Shown here piece by piece: positions 23,445 through 36,997 of a stretch of 64,000 nucleotides of DNA. Origin of the DNA: Sinotaia quadrata (Eukaryota; Mollusca; Gastropoda; Architaenioglossa; Viviparidae); the NCBI GenBank assembly GCA_028829895.1, contig CM054180.1, positions 106,454,135 through 106,518,134 of the forward strand. The letters run 5' to 3'. Below the pieces are notes generated by a model. The model worked only from the letters and a program-made list of their open reading frames with translations, was not told the DNA's origin and did not search any database. A program made the position numbers and the translations under genes. How positions within the stretch are numbered: the first letter of the stretch is position 1; the number at the start of each line of letters is the position of its first letter.

Positions 23445-24340
23445 ATCATATTTCATTATGAAATGAAAGGTTAGTACGAAAGTAGGTCAAAAGAATTATA
23501 ATGACCTGTATTGGGAGACATTGGGGCCTAACATTAGGATGCACGTCACTAGACAACAAATTATATGTATGAAGGCCGGAGTGAATGTTTTCAATAATCA
23601 ATTATGTATGAAAGCCAATTTAACTTTTAAAAAGAAATGCTGCAGTGCAAATACCATAGTAATGGGAGACTAAGGCGAGATAAAAGTACTAATATAACCA
23701 CTAGTGGGAGAAAGGCGATAGGGAGACTGTTAGAAACTCTGACTGAATATTACTAATCAAAAGACAGCCAACTCACACATACAACCATGCAGACGAGATC
23801 AGACAGACTACCATAGACCTCACATTAGCAAGTCATGACGTAATAAACGATCTCGAGTGGGAAGTTTTAGAAGACGAAACATTATGATCAGACACCCCCC
23901 CCCCCCGCCCACACACACACACACAATCCAATAATAGTTACATATGACACTGTAACAGATCTCTGACCAAAAATCCAAATACATTTAGATTAAATACATA
24001 AAGAACAGATGGGATACCTATTAGTTACTGACATCTAATCTAAACTGTGTGACAACATAGCAATAGACTAGAAGGAGGACAAATTAACAAATTATATAAT
24101 AAGCCGTGTTTTAAAAAAATCTAATTCCTATTAGTCTTACAAAATAGTCAGGACGGGTGCAATATAGTGGACAAATGACAGTAGTTTAGCAGTAAAAGAC
24201 AAGAAATTAATTTAGAGCTTAGGAAGCAAATAAAAATAATCATAATAAAGTGGTTTATAATCAGAAAATGCTGAAGCAAAACACATAATTACAGAAGCCA
24301 AAATTAAAAATTGGCAAGAGTTTTGCGACAAACTTAGAAC
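23443..24340. other. AT-rich unique stretch, no gene seen
   Basis: A C-run followed by CA repeats at about 23896-23925. Nothing else. Confidence 0.5.
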
Positions 24341-24415
24341 CTGTCATTAGTAACTGTAAACTACTTAGCAACTGTCATTAGTAACTGTAAACTACTTAGC
24401 AACTGTATCTAGTAG
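24341..24415. repeat. 31-bp tandem duplication
   Basis: CTGTCATTAGTAACTGTAAA followed by CTACTTAGCAA, at 24341 and 24372, with a partial third copy. Confidence 0.93.
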
Positions 24416-24679
24416 TAAATAATATACCATTAAATCAAAAACCCTCAAAAGATAAATGTCCTCAATGCCTTAAACAACTAGCAGAATTTATAAATCATCA
24501 TGCTGAAACAAATTTAATATAACTAAGAATAAAAATGAAAATAATAAAACAACAGTAACAACAACTGTTACTACAAACCAGCACCAAGGAGGCCAATATG
24601 TGCTGACCCCCCCCCCCAAACAACAACGGACAACAACCAACAGTGCCCTTGGGGTCCTTTCAACCATCTCTGAAATACA
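24416..24679. other. AT-rich spacer with poly-C
   Basis: Poly-C at about 24607-24617. Nothing else is recognised. Confidence 0.5.
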
Positions 24680-24805
24680 CACATTAGACCTGTACATGAC
24701 TCATCACCAGCACATTAGACCTGTACGTGACTCATCACCAGCACATTAGACCTGTACGTGCCTCATCATCAGCACATTACACATGTACGTGCCTCATCAC
24801 CTCCA
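24680..24805. repeat. Minisatellite, 31-bp unit, 4 copies
   Basis: ACATTAGACCTGTACGTGAC followed by TCATCACCAGC. Unit starts are at 24681, 24712, 24743 and about 24774, the last more diverged. Confidence 0.95.
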
Positions 24806-26476
24806 CCCTGGAGATACAACAACCGGTCCCTGGAACCAAACTGAGGCTGAGGCAGACAATCAAGAGCAATGACAACAGTACAGGAAACATCAGTAATAGC
24901 CAAAATCATCAACGGCAAGGATGGGGTGGGTGGGTGAATATCCCGGTCATATGTATGTACTAAGTCAGACTTGGTTTGATACTAACTAGCCTGGGCTCTG
25001 TTACAAATCCCCCTTCCGCCTCTTTAGCAATGTCCAAAGTTCATCAACCTCTACAAAGTGACGAAGATAAAACCGAAGAAGAGAAATACATGCAACTGAA
25101 GAAAGGGGAAGAGAAAAAAAACAACAGCCAACAGAGAGAGACACGAAAGGTGAAGTGCACTTTCAGAGTTCTGTTTAAAGTAGAGCCCCACTTCCCAATC
25201 ACCCCACAACCCACTGTTCCCGCGTGAAATCGGCGTAAGCTGGAAGCGCTCCCTCAAACACTTCCTGTCTGGATCTGTACTTTGCTTTACTACCGGCCGT
25301 CAGTAGCGGTCATGCTGAGCTCGGAAGTGTCCACGTAAGAGTTTGCGCGATGTATTCACTTGAACTTCATTAGAGAAGGAAGAAAAAAAAAACATTTGCA
25401 GGATACGGATTCGTCTAATGGACACTCCTCAGGCATAATAATTATATCTAGCAGACCCATCACTCAGTGCACTCATATCTCTCTTTCTCTCCACCCGTGG
25501 CACTGTCTATACCTCTTGCACGCGTCTGTAAGATCAGCGAATGTTGGAAGCAGGCGTGAAACCCAAAATCAAACAAACAAATGTTATTTCGATTTCACTA
25601 TGTTAGCAGCAAAACAAAACAGTCACAATTAACAACACGAAAAAATCTATTGAATAATGTGTGGAGGAGATGTGATGTTGCTGTGTTTTGAACCTTTAAA
25701 TAAATATCCGTTTCGTCATCATTTTAAATTAAATAATGACGTAATGAATCGAATAATTTGTGTGTACAACACTCTGGGAATTCGGTTTTCTTTGGTACCG
25801 TGCTCCTAGCAATAATAAAATAGTTTTGGTTTCTATGGAAACCTTCACGAATCATGAGATTTTATTAACCGCAAGGTTGTCTATTTTAAGATCGATGCAT
25901 CTATTTTTAGCTTGACTTCCCTTCGTCCTTCGCTTCTCGTTTCTCACGCCCCGACAAGGGAAGAAAGTGAGAGAAGGGATGGGTCTGGCCGGGGAGGTAG
26001 GCAGGAGGGGTTAGTATTGAAAGAGTTTGATTGAATGACCTTTCCTTCCCTTTAAAATTTAGCATGCAGGTCTGTATTGCAGCCTGTCTTGACTGATCTA
26101 AAAATAGATAATACAATTACGAAGTCTAATTATTCTACTTAGTATGTTTCCGTGTTATAGGTCTAGCAAACATGCAAGTATTGTAACATTATAAGTCAAT
26201 CTAAAACACAGATACTGAAATATTTCTATAATTTGTTAAGCAAACCTTCACAAAATATATACATTTACAATGTATAGCTATACATTTATTTAATCACTAC
26301 ATGAACCTAATATAAAATTATAAAACTAACTGCAAATAGGTATTGAAATATATGTATGTGTTTAGTTGATCTAATATAGTTAGCATATAATATACTCCTT
26401 TCAAGTTTACACTGAAGTGCATTATGCTGAAAAGCATATTAAGACATTGGAGAGCTTAAAATAATAAGTTATAAGC
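24806..26476. other. Unique stretch, no gene seen
   Basis: Small unrecognised frames occur on both strands (24727-25632). A GTTTCTATGGAAAC motif at 25829-25842 resembles an RFX X-box. From about 26100 the sequence becomes very AT-rich. Confidence 0.45.
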
Positions 26477-26919
26477 CACTCTATAACCTCTGAAATACAT
26501 TTATAGATTAGTTTACAATAGTAGTATAATTCAATTAGCATTATAGTTTAGTCTGAGAAAACTTAGAAGAAATAATATATAATTAAATTAGCAATAGATA
26601 ACATATTCTATCTTAAACTTCAAGCTAATAATGTGTAAAGGTATAATATCTAGTTAAACTAGGAATAGATACAAAAAAGTTAATAAGTCTTAGATCCACT
26701 CTATAACTACTGAAATACAGTTATAGATTAGTTTACAATAGTAGTATAATTCAATTAGCATTATAGTTTAGTCTGAGAAAAACTTAGAAGAAATAATATA
26801 TAATTAAATTAGCAATAGATAACATATTCTATCTTAAACCTCAAGCTAATAATGTGTAAAGTTATAGTATCTAGTTAAACTAGGAATAGATACAAAAAAG
26901 TTAATAAGTCTTAGATCCA
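26477..26919. repeat. 220-bp tandem duplication, two copies
   Basis: CCACTCTATAACYWCTGAAA begins each copy, with matching positions 220 bp apart (26481 and 26701). The copies differ at only a few positions by eye. The sequence at 26920-27050 contains diverged echoes such as AGCAATAGATAA, so an older array may lie beneath. Confidence 0.93.
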
Positions 26920-29900
26920 GAATTGTTAATATACAATGTTATATCTTGTTAAAATAACAATAGATAATACAGTGATAATATCTTACAAATAGAACTGTTA
27001 AGTTATACAGTGTAGATAAACTAGCAATAGATAAAAATCCTACTATATAAAGTGCTAGATCTTCTGCTGGGCCTGAAGCTGACATGCTCACTGGCTTGGT
27101 TGGACAGACATCATTGTTCATCATCATTTTTCAACTAGGTTTACCCATTTTTAATTGCAACATAAGCGGCACCCCTCTGTATACATGTGTTCAACCGTGC
27201 TTACCCAATTTCTAATGGAGGCAATGATCACATTCTTCTCTCAGTTTGATGTTTCTGAATGTGTCTAGTACATAGTCCATTATAGTTTGGAATAATCTCC
27301 CTGGACCTATTTTTAGCCATGGCCAATTATCAAAGGAATCAAGTTTTTTAAGTCAAATTTAAAATTATTGATGGATGTGTGCAAAACTAGTCAACACTAA
27401 AAATGTAGTATACAAAAATGTAATATTTTACTTGTAGGTGCATGAGGAAGCTGATTTGATTGTGATTTAATTAAATCCAATCCATCTAAAATTAAAATAA
27501 AAGCATTTGCAGTAGTTGATCCCATTGAATGGCAGGTTGTTTTATTTCATAATACAGAACTAATATCTTAAACCTAGAACTTCGACCTGCAGTTATATTG
27601 AACAATCGCATGTAATCGATTGTCTAGAAATAGTATATGCCCTAATGACATAAAGAGCTTTCCATTATTGTTCTTTTAAAATTCTAATTGATGGAATTGT
27701 CTCATGCTATTCTTGGATGTATACAGACAGATTAGTAGGTAGATATTTAAAGTGTTAGATACTGCTTACATAAGCAGTTTTACTGTAAATAAAACTCACT
27801 TAAAGGCACGATTAAAATAACTTTATTTTTAACTTCCTTATGGTTTTGTTTGTGTTTCACGTTCTCACGAAGCTGTCACTGATTTCGTGGGTTCGTGGGT
27901 TCGCAAGCGCCGAGGAATTGCTCTGGAATGGAGAAATCTAGAGCCATGGGTGTTAGGCGTTTCGGTGGGTTTTTTTTTTTCTGGAAGCAGTTTTGTCGGG
28001 TCATTGCCAATGACATTTTCCCATTAGTTTTCAAATGCCAAATGGAAATATAGAGTGTTCAGTCGGTTGTACACGAGATTCCATTTATCGTCCCATCCGA
28101 TGTTCTAAATAGCGTTTAAAGGATTACCCATATTTTTGTCTGTTTGATTGCTATTCCTGAATGGAACCAAACTCCGCTCACTAACCGACAATTCTTCCGA
28201 GGTTTCCGATTGTACTGCTGATTTATTATTTTTTTATAGAAATCCTAAATGGCATTTGTACACCACCCCTTCTATGTCACCGTGACATGACCTTTGAATA
28301 TTTCATGTTTAATTTGTCACAATCCACGACCAGTACGGACTGCGTTAAGAGGTTCCAATATGGTTCAAGAAAATCGTTAGGTGACACAGCCAACCCCGCC
28401 CCTAAGTGGAACAAGAAGGCAATTTGTTTTAATGAACGAGGACAATTGTTGGATTGCCTGAAGAATGATAGTTGGTTGGGTCATTGTCCTTTGAGCGTCA
28501 CAATGAAAGTCGGAAAACAAAATATTTGCGTCGTTTTTGTGCGAACACTCATGTATTACTTTCAACCGCCATCCAGTCGGCTAACCGTAGGGAGTGGACA
28601 TTAAACCCAAAATTTCATCAAACACACCGCTTAGCTGCAATTTCCTCGCGCATCTAGAGGATTGCAGGTCAGCTGTTGAGCTTGTGTGCGGACGTGCATA
28701 TGGTTATGCATGAGTATGTGTGGCTGTGTGAGTAGTTGTAAACGGCCGATCAGTTCCGACTGAGTGGGCAAGTCCGCGTGAGACACCTGCTCCATTTTCA
28801 TTACCGACAGTGAAATCTGAGCGTTAGAAGTGGACGCTAAGGAAAAATCAGTCTGATAACCAACCGACCGTGAAATCAGAGAAAGTGAACATTAACGACC
28901 AAGTGAACATGAATGCAGATCAAACAAAATGCAGATAATTATGTCAGTACTGTCAACATTTCTAAACATTTGCGGTACCAGCCCACACAAGGAAACGAGT
29001 ACTTGTCACATTGTAATTACAATATAAATATTTCCAGCAAAAATTATTTTGCATTTTATATGTGTATACGCCTGTGCTAAAGTTAATTTAGTCAGGTAAA
29101 CAATTTTATTTATTTATTTAATTTTTTTGTGGGGGAGAGTGAGAACACATTTTGAGAATATAAAGTTTCCGGCAGCCTATAGGGTTCTTGAACTTATATA
29201 TTACACACGGCTTTATCTTCAATGTCAATTTTAACGAAAATAAAAAAGGAACGGTGCAAATCGAGACCATTTTCTTTGAGATTATGTCAGTCGTTTTAAC
29301 CAGTTAATCATTATTTTTTTTTTAATAAAAGAGCAACAGCCAAGCACTGGCAAACATTTTTTTTTATCTTCTCTCCTTTTCTCTGTATTGTAATTCTAAG
29401 AAAGCGATGATTGTCATTGAGAATGTCTTTGGGGTGTTTGCAGAATGATACACCAACTTCAACATCTGCTGTACGGAGAGGTTGCCCTGTACAATATGAA
29501 CATAATTATTCTTAATGACTCACTCTCGCTATCAGCGGGGTGTGGGAATCCTCTCCGTCAGACCTAGTGTCAGCAAGCATTTTTATCTGTGCTAAAGTTT
29601 TTATTTTATTTTTATACTCTTCTTCCTACCCTTCCCTCGTTCAGCCTGACGTGCGGAATCCATTCGGTGCTCTCCCTTCCCATCCTAGCCCCGCCGTGGT
29701 GATCAGGCTAAATTTAGCCTGTCCCCCCCACCCCACTTAACCCTCTACCATCACCACGATTCATCCCTCCGAAACTAATGGACGCAGCTGTTTCAGGTTG
29801 TGGGAAGTGTGATGAGTTTGGAGGACATCGAACTAAGATCAAGGGAAAGCAAGCATCTCCTGACCTTTGACCCTTTTCAGAGGTCACCTATGCCTTCTGT

Positions 29901-29937
29901 AGAACGGTGAGTCTGTATTGACCGCTAGATATATAAA
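26920..29937. other. Unique stretch, no gene confirmed
   Basis: The largest frame is 105 codons on the plus strand at 28287-28604, overlapped by open frames in two other registers and without recognisable motifs. The 29600-29740 segment is C-rich. No splice-supported gene could be made out. Confidence 0.4.
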
Positions 29938-29940
29938 CAC

Positions 29941-30009
<69 letters not shown>
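29938..30009. repeat. (CA)n microsatellite
   Basis: A pure CA tract. Confidence 0.98.
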
Positions 30010-30011
<2 letters not shown>

Positions 30012-30602
30012 CTCTTCTTGCAGCCTGGCTTTTCACTTGTGTCTGTGCGGATGTGTGTTACTATCCTTCGTTTTACATTTTCCTACGTCAACAAATACAC
30101 GCACAACGTATAGATAAAATAAACAACAGAACATTCCTGCTTGCTGTGTTGCGTGCGCACGCATACACACATACAAACCATAGTGCGTTTTCAGTAGCAT
30201 CCCACCCACAGACCATTTAAAAACGGTCACAATGAAGAGTTTAAGGCACTTGTGCGCTCATCAGTCACAAAAATATTAAATGTAGTAGCTAAAAGGCACT
30301 ATAAAAAATAATACAAACATGTTTTATAAATGTAATAAATTAAGGATCTGTGTATATATACGAACAGGCAAACTTATCAGTGCAACTGCAGTAGGAAACG
30401 TCTAAATCAATTGGTAACAATGATTATGCCATTACCGTTCCACTAGACGTGATAGGGATGAGGGGGGTGGGGTCGTCATTCTTTTGCACTTGAAATAATG
30501 ATAGTAATGACGTCGAGTTAGTAGAATCCGAGTGCATACCGGGAGAGAGTAGATGACGTATAAACGTTATCGCTTGATGAAATGAATGCCTTCACTTCAA
30601 AA
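30010..30602. other. Unique stretch, no gene seen
   Basis: Nothing recognised. Confidence 0.5.
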
Positions 30603-30945
30603 AACATTCTTTTGTTTGTAAGAGCCACTTTCTCGCATGATGAATGTTTTAGCCAGAATACATTCTTTTGGTTGTAAGAGCCACTTTCTCGCATGATGAA
30701 TGTTTTAGCCAGAATACATTCTTTTGGTTGTAAGAGCCACTTTCTCGCATGATGAATGTTTTAGCCAGAATACATTCTTTTGGTTGTAAGAGCCACTTTC
30801 TCGCATGATGAATGTTTTAGCCAGAATACATTCTTTTGTTTGTAAGAGCCACTTTCTCGCATGATGAATGTTTTAGCCAGAATACATTCTTTTGGTTGTA
30901 ACAGCCACTTTCTCGCTTGATGAATAGTTAAACCGGAATACATTC
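30603..30945. repeat. Minisatellite, 56-bp unit, about 6 copies
   Basis: The unit begins CATTCTTTTGGTTGTAAGAG and continues CCACTTTCTCGCATGATGAA. Internal copies are almost identical and the last copy is diverged. The array stops exactly where the LTR-like element at 30946 begins. Confidence 0.97.
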
Positions 30946-32491
30946 TGTGACATGCACCCTTTGTTACTGGTTATTATTATTCATCCATAACTAATTACAA
31001 GTGATCGAGAATCTTAATTTATAGTTATTAATAATTCTCCCCCAACACCAATATGTCTCTCACTTGGCGGATAATAAGGGGGTCGTAAAACTTTACTCTT
31101 TACAGAATATTAAGAGAGACGTTTTACTGTCACTCAATATTTCCGTAGGTGGAAATTTCTTACTAAAGGAGTAACAAATCCGCCTATAATTATATTTAAT
31201 GAGCCCCCATCAACCCACTGTCACTCCAACATGTGGTTTTAATATATTTGCAAGAAGATTAATAAATTTATTAAATCAACAAGCAAATATACAACATATG
31301 AATATAGTCAAAGAGCATTGACATTTACACCAATTCACACCAATGTCTGGTTAAATGTTAGACGCTCTTTCAGTTTATCCTAGCATAATACATTATCAGT
31401 CAAATTAACATAGACATATAATCAAGTTCATAGATATAGTTTCATCACAGGAATGAGAGTGGAGTTTTAGAGAGATAATTATAATCAATGTACATAACCT
31501 TCTTAATGATGGCTACTGTCAATAACATGTGCTTACAATCACGTGGTTTGCAACAAGTCCCGTCTTATCTTATGTAATGTACTCCTTCCAGGCACATTAC
31601 AAAACTGTTCCAGAATCTTCAATCACACCATGGAGAATCATCCTTAACTTCATACACATTATCAGCACACCACGAAGAATGTTCAAGAAACTTCATGAAT
31701 TCCTGAGGCCAAACTCAAGCCTCAATTTTCCTAGTATTGGCTCTTGAGCAAAATTCACAGGAATCAACTTACAGCAATATGTTTTACTGATAAATTGACT
31801 ACAATGCTGGATGCACACACCAACATATTCCAGTAGAGTACAGTAGTCATTGTGGCGAGAAGTGACAACCCCAAAAGGCTTGCTGTGCTCTGCAAAAGTC
31901 AAATTAAGGCAGCACTAATTTCAGATATATTTCATCTCTAAACTCCTTTCTCTTTTACAAACATTTTCAACTTAAAATCCTGTAACAATTTCGTTAGCCT
32001 GATACACACACATCATAAAAATATAGCATCAATCAAAATTCACAAGTATAATGTACAAAGTACTCAAATTAATAAACAGAGAACTAATGGTTCGATTAAA
32101 TAAGCATTCTCCAATTCAAATCATAGATCAATAGCAAACATTTCTTTATCAGTCAGTTATCTTACCATACACTAACGATCACCTTTATGACCGGACTTGA
32201 TTTATGTTCAAAGTGATTAGAATAGAGTACGTCTTCAACAAAGAAATGTCTGGCCCATCCCCAATGGATGAATTAAATATGAAAAGTGTGTAACTATTGG
32301 TCAGAAAACTACTCATGCAGTTGGAACTGGTTTGGATTGCATCAGTAATTTTCTAGCATATTCTCAACTCGCGTTGTTTACCTCAACTCTGACACTTACA
32401 AAAATACCATCATAAGGAGTGCCCAAGGTCGGGTCCTTGTCTATACAATTTATATAACAATTAAGTAAAGAAATAGGGATTACTGTGCCCC
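30946..32491 (+). mobile_element. LTR-like dispersed element, copy A
   Basis: It begins TGTGACATGCACC and, with CATCCATAACTAATTACAAG near 30982, aligns with copy B along its length. Shared blocks include TTCTTACTAAA, GAGCCCCCATC, GTTGGAACTGGTTTGGATTG and the terminal ACAATTTATATAACAATTAAG. The 3' end is altered: the usual GGGCAAATTTACTC before the end is replaced by ACTGTGCCCCA, followed by a partly duplicated A/T-rich patch up to about 32561. There is no coding frame of note, and its middle is the most diverged of the copies. No clear target-site duplication. Confidence 0.8.
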
Positions 32492-32561
32492 ATTTCTTTA
32501 AAAAAAATTACTCTGAATTACTTTAAAATTACTTTAAAAAATTACTCTGCCCCATTTCTTT

Positions 32562-32809
32562 GTACAATATTCATCTTTCTAAAATGTGTGGCTAGCCAGA
32601 AGGTATGTTTTGGAGATTAGCCTAAAGTTACGGGTGGCCCGGGGTGGTAGAGAATTACATCTTGCCCATCTTGCATCAAAACGTCATACTATCAATTAAA
32701 TATATTTAAAACGCAAGAATAGATAGATAGATGTTTTTCGCGGCAAAATTTTTCGTTTACTTTATAGAATGGTAAGTATCTTAAAATAGGAAAGCACGAA
32801 TCAAAAAGA
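32562..32809. other. Spacer, no gene seen
   Basis: Nothing recognised. Confidence 0.5.
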
Positions 32810-33132
32810 TTGGCATGGTGCTAAATGTTTGGTGGCTTGGTGCAAAATGGTTGGCATGGTGCTAAATGTTTGGTGGCATGGTGCAAAATGGTTGGCATGG
32901 TGCTAAATGTTTGGTGGCATGGTGTAAAATGTTTGGCATAGTTTAAATGTTTGGTGGCATGGTGCTAAATGTATTGTGGCATGGTGCAAAATGGGTGGCA
33001 TGGTGATAAATGTTTGGTAGTATGGTGCAAAATGGTTGGCATAGTGCTAAATGTTTGGTGGCATGGTGCTAAATGGTTGGCATGGTGCTAAATGTTTGGT
33101 GGCATGGTGCAAAATGTTTGGCATGATGCTAA
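32810..33132. repeat. Minisatellite, 41-bp unit, about 8 copies
   Basis: Alternating half-units GGTTGGCATGGTGCTAAATG and TTTGGTGGCATGGTGCAAAAT. The two halves are similar to each other, so the 41-bp unit is itself a diverged dimer of about 20 bp. Confidence 0.96.
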
Positions 33133-33894
33133 AGGAACCGTTCCTGACAAAAGGACCTTAACTGGAAAATTATTGCCGGTTTCTCCCACGCACAGTAATG
33201 GCATTTTCAATAAAAATTTACAAGAAAGCCAGGCACTAAACAGGCCTGGATATGGAAGCAGTTCTCGGCAGTAACGTCTCTCATCACTGAGAGCTATCAT
33301 AAAGCGCATCGCTTGGCGCCAAAAATTACAGAGATAAAGAGGAAGGCAGAAAGAGGAAGAATAGAGTGACGAGGGTTATAAAGGAGAAAAAAAATAGTGT
33401 TAATAATAAAAAAAGAAACATGAATGAAAGCGAAGAAAAAGAGAATTGGAAAATTAAGAATGCAAATTTTATTTGTTTTAAAGCGAGAGAAAGATAGACG
33501 GAACACAAATTTGAGAGAAATAAGGACCACTAAAGCAATTGGCCACTAGAAATTTAAATATGTCCATGACAATTACTCCCACACACACACACCCATCCGA
33601 TTCCACTATTGTATATCACCTAAAACAATTCTTTTTGCGTTCGCGTTTTAACTATATGAGACGGATTTAATTGTTTTGACTGCGTATAATGTCTTTTAGA
33701 TTTTAATATTCAATTTTCTGAGCCAATTACGATTGTCTTTCTCAAAGTGGTCGTAAAAAATGGCAGCGAATGTTGCATCTACAACTAATTGTGAGTAAAG
33801 TTGTTTGTGACTCTTAGTGTGTATGGTTGTGTGAGTGTTTTAAAACGTTATTGCTCTTTAGAACACGTACTTGTCAAACTCTTCATCTATCTGT
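33133..33894. other. Unique stretch, no gene seen
   Basis: Several short frames overlap on opposite strands. None is recognisable. Confidence 0.45.
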
Positions 33895-34115
33895 TCTCCT
33901 TTTTATTCAATTCCACCCTTCGCCTGCCTCCCACATCTCTTTCTTTCTTTCTTTTCCGCCTTTTTTATCTCTCCCTCTCTCTTCTTTTCCCTCTCCTTTT
34001 CTCTCTCTCCCTTCTATCTTTAACTCTATCTCTCTCCTTCCATCTTCTGTCAGATTCCCTCTCTCTTCTGTTCTATCTCTGTAAGTATCCCTCACCCCTC
34101 CTTCTCTCCCACCCG
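33895..34115. repeat. Pyrimidine-rich (C/T) low-complexity tract
   Basis: Mostly CTCT, CTTT and TCCC sequence. It produces long open frames in several registers (a 154-codon Leu/Ser-rich frame at 33801-34265), which are compositional artefacts. Confidence 0.9.
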
Positions 34116-34329
34116 ACCGTCTCAGCGGTAAATAAACAAAATTGCGCACACCCAACAAGTGACGGGAATCAAAACAGATGCTGGCAACAATTTCGTTGTC
34201 ACTGTAGAATAAAACGTAATCAAACAGTGACTGATTGGTCTCTTATCGACTGCCGCACTGAATAACCTATTGCAAGCTGAATGGGATGCTCAAGGTTGAA
34301 CAGAACTTTCAGAGAGTCTAACAGATCCA

Positions 34330-34540
34330 GCACCCTGATTGGCTGCCAGCCGACACCTCGCAACAACGCCTACTTCCGGAGACCAGTGTCCGACGAGCAC
34401 TCCGGAAGAAGGAGCCCTTTATCTGCCGGAAATTAAAACCCAATTCACTGCAAGGTCTGGTTGTCAGGTCCGTGGGATATCCCGACAATATCTTGAACTG
34501 CAGCCAATTAAATAAGTCTCCACTTTCCTGTGACGTCATG
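34330..34540. promoter_or_regulatory. Promoter-like motif cluster (CCAAT, ETS, CRE)
   Basis: This GC-richer island contains ATTGG (inverted CCAAT) at 34338-34342, ACTTCCGG at 34372-34379, CCGGAAG at 34402-34408, CCGGAA at 34426-34431, CCAAT at 34504-34508 and a perfect CRE, TGACGTCA, at 34531-34538. ETS, NF-Y and CREB sites together are typical of animal core promoters. No exon could be attached on either side. Confidence 0.35.
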
Positions 34541-35322
34541 AGATGGAGATGGATGCATGGCGCAAAACGCTTGGAGAAAATTTTAAAGTGTGTGTTTGTG
34601 CATGCGTGCGTGCGTAGGATGAAGGAGAGGTAGGAAAGAAGATTATTGGTTTCAGATGTTAGGTAAGGCTTACTGCCACCAATATTTACATTTCTATTTG
34701 TGCTATTAGCACGGATTGTGGTGTCTCACAATTATGCATTTATTTTATTTCATTTAGCAAAAGTTTAGCATCGTACACATCCAGACCCTTATTTGACGAG
34801 GAATGAAGAGTATATGTTCTCCCTCGGGTAATATATCTCAGTGTGCTTATCCTTATTTTGTTAGCAATGAGGATGTATGTTCTCCCTAAGTATTGTCTCT
34901 CCTTGTGCTTATCAGTAACTATCACTCAGCACCAAGTATGCTGCTCAGGTAGTTCCAGAGACTGGTGTTGTCCAGTTGTAATTCCTCTCTCTGTGTTTAT
35001 CATATGATGGGATAAATACTGTGTCCAGTAATATCTCAGTGTGCCTCGACTAAAGACGGGCGACACTCCCGACAATATTGCCTTAAATCAGGAACAACCA
35101 CAATAGAAACTATGTTAATACATGTGTCAATACAATATGCAATCAATCGGTTAATCACAAAATTTCATGAAAAAAAGGATAGACAAAGCAAGACAAGTTC
35201 TAGATAGTATTATAAAAATAACTATTTATCTCCCCACATTTACTAATTTCAACACATTAACAATTAGTTTAACAATTTTGAACAAATTAGTACGCATTCC
35301 CGGACAGAGCCTTCCCACTTTA
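34541..35322. other. Stretch with weak degenerate repeats
   Basis: Three diverged segments with TATGTTCTCCCTMRGT and TGTGCTTATC lie between about 34810 and 35050. No gene seen. Confidence 0.4.
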
Positions 35323-36955
35323 TGTGACGCCAATGCCACTTAGGTTAATGGTTATTATTATTATTAATTAATTAATCATCCATAACTAATTACAAGTGAT
35401 GAGATCGTTAATTTATGTTATTACTAATTCTCCAGCAGACACCACCCGTCTCTCTCACTTGGTGAATATGCGGGCGCAGTAAACGTTCCTCTCTTCCACA
35501 ACATTAAAGACAAACATTTACCATCACACTATATTTCCATAGGTGGAAAACTTCTTACTAAAAGAGAAGACAAATCCATCTTTAATCTATATTTAGCGAG
35601 CCCCCATCCACCCACTTTCTTCTACAACATATGGTTATCAATATGTATAATAAGATCAATAAATTGTTATTAAATAAATAATCAAATATACATATAACAA
35701 GTATAATGAAAAAGATTACTTGACATCAGTATTTCTACAAAACCACATTCAAATATTTTTTGTGTCTTTAGAGTCTTATTTCCTAAATCACATTTCAACA
35801 ATTTAGTGTCAATACAAATCACAGGTTAGTTCCTATCAGAGAACAGAAATGGAGTTATTAGAGATAAGAGATAATAGGTTATATATATAACCTGATTTAA
35901 GTGTTTCTTTTATAGTCTTTCCAATGCATTTTTGTAAAAATAAAAAAAAGCAACAAGTTTATTGTTTAGTTATTACTGTCAATTCCATGTGATCTCCTCT
36001 TCATGTTGTAGAACACTGATTTGCTGCTATTCTCTTGAGGCTAACCTAGTGCTCCTTCACCATATTAACTCCCTCAACCAGAATAAGAGCTGTAGCAATT
36101 TCCAGTAACTTTCTTTACCAGTAATTGCTCAATGTAGATAGAATTACTTGCCAACATACATCAATGAAGTATAGTGTATTTTTACACTTACATACAGCAG
36201 TAGTTACTGTACACATCTACCATGATCATAACAGTTTATATTCACTAAACCAGGAGATTTAGATAAAACAAGGAAAGGCTGCTTATCCCTGAAAAATATA
36301 GCCAGGGAGCAAAAGGTAAGATTCCATTTTATTCATCTTTAACTTACATTCAAGTCTCAACTTAATTTTCCTGCAACAGTATTTATTAGCCTGATATAAA
36401 CATACAGCATAATAAATACAGCAAAATATTTTATTAACAGGTTTACTAGAAACAATGTCAAGTGTTTAGCGTGCTACATGTAAGCATTATAGTTCACAAT
36501 TTGTAAAAATAATATATACTCACATAATGTATCTCTACCTAAAACGCAGGTATAACGTATCAATAACAAAAATGCACGAAATATTTCTAAGTCCCTCTCT
36601 CAGTCAGTTAACACATCATTAAGCTAACGGCTACCTTTCATGACCAGACTTCTTGCCACACCAAATTCAAGTGATTAGACAATAGACTTTTCTATAGCAC
36701 ATAAGCTTTTGATCTCAGCCCATTGGCTGGTCTCATTCTCATAAATATTAACCATTGGATAAAAAAAAACTACTCATCCAGTTGGAACTGGTTTGGATTG
36801 CATCAGTATTTTCTAGCATATTCTCAACTCAAGTTGTTTACTCAAACTCTGACACTTACAACAATACTATCATAAGGGTCATTTTTTTCGACAATTTAAC
36901 AAGTTACAGAACAATTACGTTTAGAAATAGGGATGGGCAAATTTACTCCGCCACA
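35323..36955 (+). mobile_element. LTR-like dispersed element, copy B (most complete)
   Basis: This copy of about 1633 bp begins TGTGACGCCAATGCC and ends GCAAATTTACTCCGCCACA. The ends form a short inverted repeat (TGTGAC and, on the other strand, TGTGGC), as in long terminal repeats that start TG and end CA. No internal retroelement coding region, primer binding site or polypurine tract follows, so it would be a solo LTR or a non-autonomous element. The flanking bases (CTTTA and CCATT) do not form an obvious target-site duplication. It abuts a minisatellite on its right. Confidence 0.85.
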
Positions 36956-36997
36956 CCATTAATGCGAGCAAATGGAAATTACAGCGCCTCTTTCTGT

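Noticed and set aside
28287..28604. 105-codon plus-strand ORF
   Set aside because: Competing open frames in two other registers and no recognisable motif.
33801..34265. 154-codon plus-strand ORF
   Set aside because: Leu/Ser/Phe-rich product of a C/T low-complexity tract.
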